Positions 6,593-10,310 of a stretch of 10,310 nt of DNA are shown one piece after another. The translations under genes were made by a program, and so were the position numbers. Each line of letters begins with the position of its first letter. Positions within the stretch are counted from its first letter, which is position 1. A model generated the notes under the pieces. The model was not told the origin of the DNA. It saw nothing but the letters and a program-made list of their open reading frames with translations, and ran no database searches. This DNA is from UBA7359 sp964392105 (lineage in GTDB: Bacteria; Pseudomonadota; Gammaproteobacteria; Eutrophobiales; Eutrophobiaceae): assembly GCA_964392105.1 (NCBI GenBank), contig CAYMPA010000111.1, positions 1 through 10,310 on the forward strand, read 5' to 3'.

Positions 6593-8071
6593 TTAAGGCC
6601 GGTCAACTGAGGTTTTTAGATTCAACGGCTCAACATTTAATATCAATCCGTCAATAGCAATGACCTTAACTTGATCACCGCGTCTCAATGGTGATTTAGA
6701 CTGCACTTGCCAGGTCTCTCCATGGATATGGATACGGCCTGACTCTTCAAAATCTTCCATAACCTGACCGATACTGCCAAGCATCTCGTCCACTCCACTG
6801 ACCACCGGTTTTTTATGTGCCGCGAAAATCATTCTCAGTACGATCAGGAAAAAAGTTGAACTGATTACAGTAACGGCAACGATGATCGGAATCGCAACCT
6901 GAATCTCGCTCCCTTCAGTATCGAACAAGATCACAGAACCAATAACAAAGGCAATGATTCCACCGAACCCCAGCGCCCCGAAACTGGGCGCAAATATTTC
7001 AGCGATCATAAAGACAATGCCAAGCATCATAAGAGCCAAACCCGCATAATTTACCGGCAAAACCTGCAAAGCATACAAGGCGAGTAGTAAACAGATCCCT
7101 CCGACAACGCCGGGCAGAACAAAACCGGGATTGGCCAATTCGAAGAATAGCCCATAGATACCCAGCAGCATGAGGATATAAGCAATATTCGGATTTGTTA
7201 TGACTGACAACAATTCATTACGCCAATCCGGTTCAATAGTTTCAATTTCAAGCCCACTCGTATCAAGGGTGACATCCTGACCATTGATATTGACCTGCCA
7301 TCCATCAACCTTTGCAAGCAAGTCAGTCGTGTCAGTCGCAACAATATCGATAACATCCTGCAACAGGGCTTGTTCAGAGGTAAGACTGGCAGCCTCGCGT
7401 ACCGCTTGTTCCGCCCAATCTGCATTACGCCCACGCATCTCCGCCATGCTACGGATATAAGCAACAGCATCATTCACAATTTTTTTTGTCATAGCATCAC
7501 CTGTTACTGGTGCTGGTTTTTCCTTTGCCTCCTCCTTTTCTTTACTTTGATCTTCGTCCTCATCACCGACCGCATCATCATCTTTACTCTCTTTATCCGG
7601 ACTCTCTTTATCCGGGAAAGTGGGTGGTTTCAGATCAGGTACACCACCGATCTGTACCGGTGTAGCGGCACCTAACGTTGTTGCCGGGGACATTGCTGCG
7701 ATATGTGATGCATATAACATATACGTGCCTGCACTTGCGGCCCGGGCACCTGACGGGGCGACATACAAAACCACTGGAATCGGAGAGGCAATAATGGCGC
7801 GATTAATTTCACGCATGGCGGTATCCAGACCTCCGGGGGTGTCCAGGCGTAAAATAACAACAGTTGCCCCCTTGTCTGCGGCCTTTTCCAGACCGCGTTG
7901 GATATAATCACTTGTTGCCGGACCTATTGTGTCACTGACTTCAATTATCACAGCAACACGTTTTCCCTGTTCCGCACTAACGAGAAAAGATACTGATAAA
8001 AACAGGATCATCATATACAAAATGTTGCACAGCCGCATAACGATATCTTTACTATTTCGCATCATCTGCAT
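6593..8071 (-). CDS. nfeD: Long NfeD membrane serine protease (ClpP-class)
   Basis: A 492-aa long-form NfeD. Residues about 12-33 form a signal peptide or anchor (cleavage near VSA-EQ). The ClpP-like protease domain covers about 37-250, with LRLDTPGG (75-81) and catalytic Ser113 in SGARAASAGTY. The expected base is Lys196 or Lys197 in TKKIVNDAVAYIRSMAE. Between Ser and Lys is an acidic, Lys-rich linker (about 152-187) that carries a repeated PDKES. Membrane helices span about 295-417 (four or five). A C-terminal NfeD OB-fold follows (about 427-487, with GSIGQVMED and GETWQVQS). Known homologues cleave the hydrophobic tail of a partner stomatin, and the slipin gene follows on the same strand. 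The first ATG is chosen; ATGs at 8063-8065, 8060-8062 and 8036-8038 are alternatives, since no strong ribosome site discriminates. Confidence 0.92.
   Translation of the reverse strand: MQMMRNSKDIVMRLCNILYMMILFLSVSFLVSAEQGKRVAVIIEVSDTIGPATSDYIQRGLEKAADKGATVVILRLDTPGGLDTAMREINRAIIASPIPVVLYVAPSGARAASAGTYMLYASHIAAMSPATTLGAATPVQIGGVPDLKPPTFPDKESPDKESKDDDAVGDEDEDQSKEKEEAKEKPAPVTGDAMTKKIVNDAVAYIRSMAEMRGRNADWAEQAVREAASLTSEQALLQDVIDIVATDTTDLLAKVDGWQVNINGQDVTLDTSGLEIETIEPDWRNELLSVITNPNIAYILMLLGIYGLFFELANPGFVLPGVVGGICLLLALYALQVLPVNYAGLALMMLGIVFMIAEIFAPSFGALGFGGIIAFVIGSVILFDTEGSEIQVAIPIIVAVTVISSTFFLIVLRMIFAAHKKPVVSGVDEMLGSIGQVMEDFEESGRIHIHGETWQVQSKSPLRRGDQVKVIAIDGLILNVEPLNLKTSVDRP
7586..7615. repeat. 15-bp perfect tandem duplication inside nfeD
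   Basis: Positions 7586-7600 and 7601-7615 are identical copies of actctctttatccgg. They keep the frame and encode a five-residue repeat (PDKES) in the acidic linker of the NfeD protease. This is probably a slippage-prone, length-variable site in a disordered segment. Confidence 0.85.
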
Positions 8072-8194
8072 TCTTTCTCATATAAAACTCATAAAGTTAA
8101 TTGATATTGCCAGTGAGATTTTTCATCCACATATTTATAAAAATAGACTAAATGAAAGTAATTAGGGTTATTTTTTAGTTGCTATACTTAAATA

Positions 8195-8206
8195 TAGATA
8201 TATCTA
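8195..8206. promoter_or_regulatory. 12-bp palindrome in the nfeD-dodecin divergent region
   Basis: tagatatatcta is a perfect palindrome, 43 bp before the dodecin start and about 124 bp before the nfeD start. It lies in AT-rich sequence with -10-like hexamers (tatact at 8183-8188). It could be a promoter element or operator, but AT-rich palindromes are common. Confidence 0.3.
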
Positions 8207-8236
8207 ATCAGCACAATTACATCAGGCTATATAAAT

Positions 8237-8242
8237 AAGGAG
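8237..8242 (+). promoter_or_regulatory. RBS of the dodecin gene
   Basis: AAGGAG lies 7 nt before the ATG at 8250, ideal spacing, and fixes the dodecin start. Confidence 0.75.
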
Positions 8243-8249
8243 AGCAATA

Positions 8250-8465
8250 ATGAGTGATAGCATTTACAGAGTTACTGAATTGGTGGGGACGAGTGAGACA
8301 TCATGGGAAGAGGCTGCAAAATATGCAGTTGAAGAAGCAGGCAAATCACTTAAAAACCTGCGCGTTGCAGAAATAACCAAGCTCGATATGAAAGTTGAAA
8401 ACGGAAAGGTTGTTGCATACCGCAGCCGGGTGGCCCTTTCATTTAAATACGAACATCAACATTAG
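8250..8465 (+). CDS. Dodecin (flavin-binding storage/buffer protein)
   Basis: A 71-aa protein matching the dodecin family end to end: IYRVTELVGTSETSWEEAAK, AVEEAGKSLKNLRVAEITKL, DMKVENGKVVAYRSRVALSF and KYE. Dodecins form hollow dodecamers that hold flavins (riboflavin, FMN or FAD) and are thought to buffer free flavin and limit photo-oxidative damage. Trp19 in the SWEEA segment is the aromatic residue expected to stack against the flavin. The beta-alpha-beta-beta topology is clear and the length is normal (about 65-75 aa). The gene stands alone on the plus strand, divergent from nfeD, with a good ribosome site. A strong hairpin follows about 30 bp after the stop. Confidence 0.93.
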   Translation: MSDSIYRVTELVGTSETSWEEAAKYAVEEAGKSLKNLRVAEITKLDMKVENGKVVAYRSRVALSFKYEHQH

Positions 8466-8494
8466 CTTCGTACAGATAGCTTGAGTAACTATCA

Positions 8495-8526
8495 CCGGGA
8501 GTAGGGTCTCGTGACCCTTCTCCTGG
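8495..8526 (+). terminator. Strong hairpin downstream of dodecin
   Basis: The upper stem is agggtc (8503-8508)/gaccct (8513-8518) with loop tcgt. After one mismatch the lower stem ccgggag (8495-8501)/ctcctgg (8520-8526) continues with one G-U pair. No U-run follows directly, so it is not a classical intrinsic terminator. It could protect the 3' end of the dodecin mRNA or be a dispersed repeat. Confidence 0.45.
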
Positions 8527-8772
8527 AGGTGCTTTACGCCTGGCTATATAAAAATATTAACCTCGGATTATTTATCGGTTTGTAGCTTATCTGTATTTCG
8601 CCCGGCAAACCTGAATTGAATATTAGGTTAAAATTCTGGAGAAAGGTTTCTGGATGTGCCCAGTCTATTCGGCAGCATCCCACTGGGCCAGGAAGTGTTA
8701 AGCCATTACAACGAATTGATAATGTCCCTGCCTGATTATTTATAGTTTAGTAAAAATTATCGGCCCCGTTCT
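8527..8772. other. Intergenic region after dodecin, possible ORF remnant
   Basis: No complete gene is recognised here. A short plus-strand frame at 8656-8745 (GTG start, preceded by ggagaaagg) encodes 29 residues, VPSLFGSIPLGQEVLSHYNE and onward to PDYL. It reads like real protein but is very short, so it may be the end of a decayed gene or a small unannotated ORF. The rest is AT-rich with no RNA signature I recognise. Confidence 0.3.
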
Positions 8773-9006
8773 CTATTTATTCCCGGGATTAAAATAGATG
8801 GTTTCACTTATCTTTGCATCTGGTGATGCCTTGTCTACCCCCTGGCATGCTTCTTCAAAGGTTTGAAAAAGTTCATCGCTTCCCAGGCGATTATATTCAG
8901 CGTAATTCTCCAGATTACTATTCCAGACTATTCTGAATCCATCATTATCTTCATCGATTAATCCAATATAAATATCTTCAGAATTTTTAATATTGGCGCG
9001 GACCAT
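8773..9006 (-). CDS. Small hypothetical protein (77 aa)
   Basis: I do not recognise a family. The 77-aa acidic product (MVRANIKNSEDIYIGLIDED, then NDGFRIVWNSNLENYAEYNR, then LFQTFEEACQGVDKA) is soluble with no membrane segment or signal peptide. Strand-like segments precede a helix around residues 46-60 (FQTFEEACQGVD), which suggests a small alpha/beta fold. A purine-rich ribosome site (AAGAGAG) lies upstream of the ATG. It sits 77 bp downstream of the DUF1840 gene on the same strand and may be cotranscribed with it. The coding call rests on sensible composition, the ribosome site and the neighbour orientation. Confidence 0.6.
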   Translation of the reverse strand: MVRANIKNSEDIYIGLIDEDNDGFRIVWNSNLENYAEYNRLGSDELFQTFEEACQGVDKASPDAKISETIYFNPGNK

Positions 9007-9083
9007 ACTGCTCTCTTTTCAGTTAATTATAAAAAAACAAACCTGTTTATCAATAAATGTCATCTTGTACCTGTTATGTATGA

Positions 9084-9404
9084 TTAGTTTTTATACCACA
9101 TAACATTACAATCTTCTTTAGTAGCGGCAGTAAGCATTTCAATGAGTGGAAATGCCCGATTTGCAAGGCTAACGCGGGGGGTATCATCCTCGCCATCCTC
9201 ATTTTCATTTGATGAGTTCTCAACCCGCACATCCCTTTCGGATTCTACGACGTTCTTTAAACGCTCAAGTATTGCAGGGACATCCTTTGCAGATATTGCG
9301 CTGGGTATCGTTCCACTATGTCCCATCATCTCCAGCAGATGTTTTGCAACATCACCAAACATGGTGATATCGCCATATGCTTCACATGTGAATGTGACTA
9401 ACAT
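9084..9404 (-). CDS. DUF1840 domain protein
   Basis: A 106-aa protein matching DUF1840, a small family of beta- and gammaproteobacteria with unknown function. The diagnostic N terminus is present (MLVTFTCEAYGDITMFGDVA, followed by KHLLEMMGHSGTIPSAISAKDVPAILERL). So is the conserved C-terminal block (PRVSLANRAFPLIEMLTAA, ending CNVMWYKN). Between them is a low-complexity acidic linker of about residues 58-75 (ESERDVRVENSSNENEDGED), variable in length across the family. The protein is cytoplasmic. The first gene of a possible two-gene minus-strand unit with the 77-aa unknown. Confidence 0.88.
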   Translation of the reverse strand: MLVTFTCEAYGDITMFGDVAKHLLEMMGHSGTIPSAISAKDVPAILERLKNVVESERDVRVENSSNENEDGEDDTPRVSLANRAFPLIEMLTAATKEDCNVMWYKN

Positions 9405-9680
9405 AATCTATCATTATAACTATTATTAATTTCAACCAAAATACTTACCCTGAAATCTAACTATTAAGTCAAAATTTAATCTTTCAATTGATATAGATCA
9501 ATATATTTCAGGGCACTTGGATCTATAAAAACAGTAACTATATATAAATAAACATTAATATAATGATGGTGCGATCGATCCAGACAGACCTGGAATACTA
9601 AATTAGCTTTATTAACTTTATCCAACCAAGCTCGTGTTATCCTTGTTTCAGGATAAGACATTACAAATACAGGCCCCATT
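9405..9680. other. AT-rich divergent region between DUF1840 and NYN genes
   Basis: This 276-bp stretch must hold the promoters of both flanking genes. A 7-bp inverted repeat, ttatcct (9637-9643) and aggataa (9650-9656) with a 6-nt loop, lies 24 bp before the NYN start. A minus-strand open frame runs through most of it (9476 to 9679 or 9718), but it has no recognisable product or ribosome site, so I do not call a gene. Confidence 0.4.
9637..9656 (+). promoter_or_regulatory. Hairpin/inverted repeat before the NYN gene
   Basis: The 7-bp arms ttatcct and aggataa are perfect, with loop tgtttc. It may be an operator or a 5' leader hairpin of the NYN-domain gene, whose own ribosome site is weak. 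Confidence 0.35.
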
Positions 9681-10154
9681 GTGAAAAAGATTGCTATTTT
9701 TGTTGATGTACAAAACATTTATTATACTACTCGCGAAGCCTATGGCCGCCAATTTAACTATCATAAACTATGGCAACGTATCAGTGCTGAAGGAGAAATT
9801 GTTTTTGCAAATGCATATGCAATTCATCGTGGCGATGACAAACAACTCAAATTTCAAAATGCACTCAAACAAATTGGCTTTACAGTAAAACTAAAAACCT
9901 ATATTCAGCGTAGTGACGGCTCAGCCAAAGGTGATTGGGACGTGGGTATTACCATTGATGTACTGGAAACAGCAAAAGACGTTGATACCGTTGTATTACT
10001 ATCGGGTGATGGCGACTTCGGCCTATTACTGGAAAAAATAAAAAGGGATTATAACATTAGTGCTGAAGTCTATGGCGTGCCCGCACTCACAGCCAACTCT
10101 CTTATTGATTCCGCCAGTCTCTATCATCGTATTGAAGAAGATTTATTACTATAA
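9681..10154 (+). CDS. NYN domain (LabA/DUF88-like) putative ribonuclease
   Basis: A 157-aa protein that is almost entirely a NYN domain, a PIN-like Rossmannoid nuclease fold. The acidic metal-binding residues are visible: Asp9 and Asn12 in IFVDVQNIYY, Asp85/Asp87 and Asp93 in KGDWDVGITIDVLE, and Asp110/Asp112 in LLSGDGDFG. The C-terminal strand ends in SAEVYGVPAL, then LIDSASLYHRIEEDLLL. Members are predicted Mg2+-dependent RNases, and LabA gave the family its name from cyanobacterial circadian regulation. The substrate here is unknown. The start codon is GTG, with only a weak ribosome site; no in-frame ATG upstream is better. The gene stands alone on the plus strand, divergent from DUF1840. 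Confidence 0.9.
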   Translation: MKKIAIFVDVQNIYYTTREAYGRQFNYHKLWQRISAEGEIVFANAYAIHRGDDKQLKFQNALKQIGFTVKLKTYIQRSDGSAKGDWDVGITIDVLETAKDVDTVVLLSGDGDFGLLLEKIKRDYNISAEVYGVPALTANSLIDSASLYHRIEEDLLL

Positions 10155-10230
10155 GTATTATTTGTAAGTCAGGCAGATCAAAGTTTGGTTAAATAAAAAA
10201 TAAAGGAGATTGATAATTAAATTGTAGTAG

Positions 10231-10248
10231 CTCAGACTTAATCTGACA
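10231..10248. repeat. Intact inverted-repeat motif near the right end
   Basis: ctcagacttaatctgaca contains a 5-bp hairpin (tcaga/tctga, loop cttaa). Its reverse complement matches the split sequence at 122-131 plus 162-172 near the left end. The two sites point toward the window boundaries, as the termini of a repeat element would. It lies about 75 bp after the NYN stop, where it could also serve as a 3' hairpin. Confidence 0.45.
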
Positions 10249-10271
10249 CTTTCTTAAAACAGGGTTCAACC

Positions 10272-10310
10272 TGATCTTATAGTCCGGAAGATACGGCGAC
10301 TTCTCCTTCG
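10272..10310. repeat. 39-bp direct repeat, right copy
   Basis: Identical to positions 1-39. It runs to the last base of the window, as expected for an assembly overlap or a contig that stops in a multi-copy repeat. Confidence 0.85.

Noticed and set aside
9476..9718. Minus-strand open frame in the DUF1840-NYN gap
   Set aside because: It overlaps the NYN gene start, has no good ribosome site at any ATG and no recognisable family. It fits chance openness in AT-rich DNA, although its composition is not absurd.
1..10310. Idea that the window is a plasmid or mobile island because the ends match
   Set aside because: No replication, partition, mobilisation, integrase or transposase gene is present, and the genes are ordinary chromosomal families. 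Repeat-bounded assembly explains the match more simply.

Overview
The window reads as a chromosomal segment of a moderately AT-rich gammaproteobacterium, or a close relative. The clues are a DUF1840 protein (a family of beta/gammaproteobacteria), an SPFH slipin paired with a long NfeD, an enolase-superfamily dipeptide epimerase, a dodecin and a NYN/LabA-like protein. There are no plasmid replication, phage, CRISPR, rRNA or tRNA genes. Every gene is complete, and neither end cuts a gene.

Layout, left to right. 1-181 is repeat-rich: a 39-bp sequence that recurs exactly at the right end, a 23-bp tandem duplication, and a 12-bp-stem palindrome of the 'attcccgc...gcgggaat' type. A membrane protein with an L7/L12-like tail (182-1165, -) is divergent from a macro-domain-like protein (1219-1707, +). 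Two separately read minus-strand genes follow: a tandem-ACT protein (1934-2350) and a dipeptide epimerase (2499-3578). Next comes a minus-strand cluster read from 8071 down to 3918: long NfeD protease, slipin, PflX-like radical SAM protein, YbhB-type PEBP protein. Dodecin (8250-8465, +) is divergent from nfeD. Last are a 77-aa unknown and a DUF1840 protein (both -), then a NYN-domain protein (+).

How the genes fit together. NfeD plus slipin is the known 'stomatin operon' pair: a membrane serine protease and its SPFH scaffold partner. The radical SAM and PEBP genes lie downstream on the same strand with short gaps (31 and 55 bp), so they may share transcripts, but no functional link is visible. 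The other genes look like independent housekeeping or accessory units.

The most notable non-genic signal is a pair of related, highly structured intergenic elements. Copy A is at about 3685-3908 (+) and copy B at 6354-6522 (reverse orientation). They share several blocks in the same order and have imperfect terminal inverted repeats, so they look like MITE-type elements. Copy B sits inside the nfeD-slipin operon. I found no convincing defence, secretion or biosynthetic system. The novelty here is modest and lies in the repeats, the divergent macro-like protein and the possible dual-start PEBP protein.
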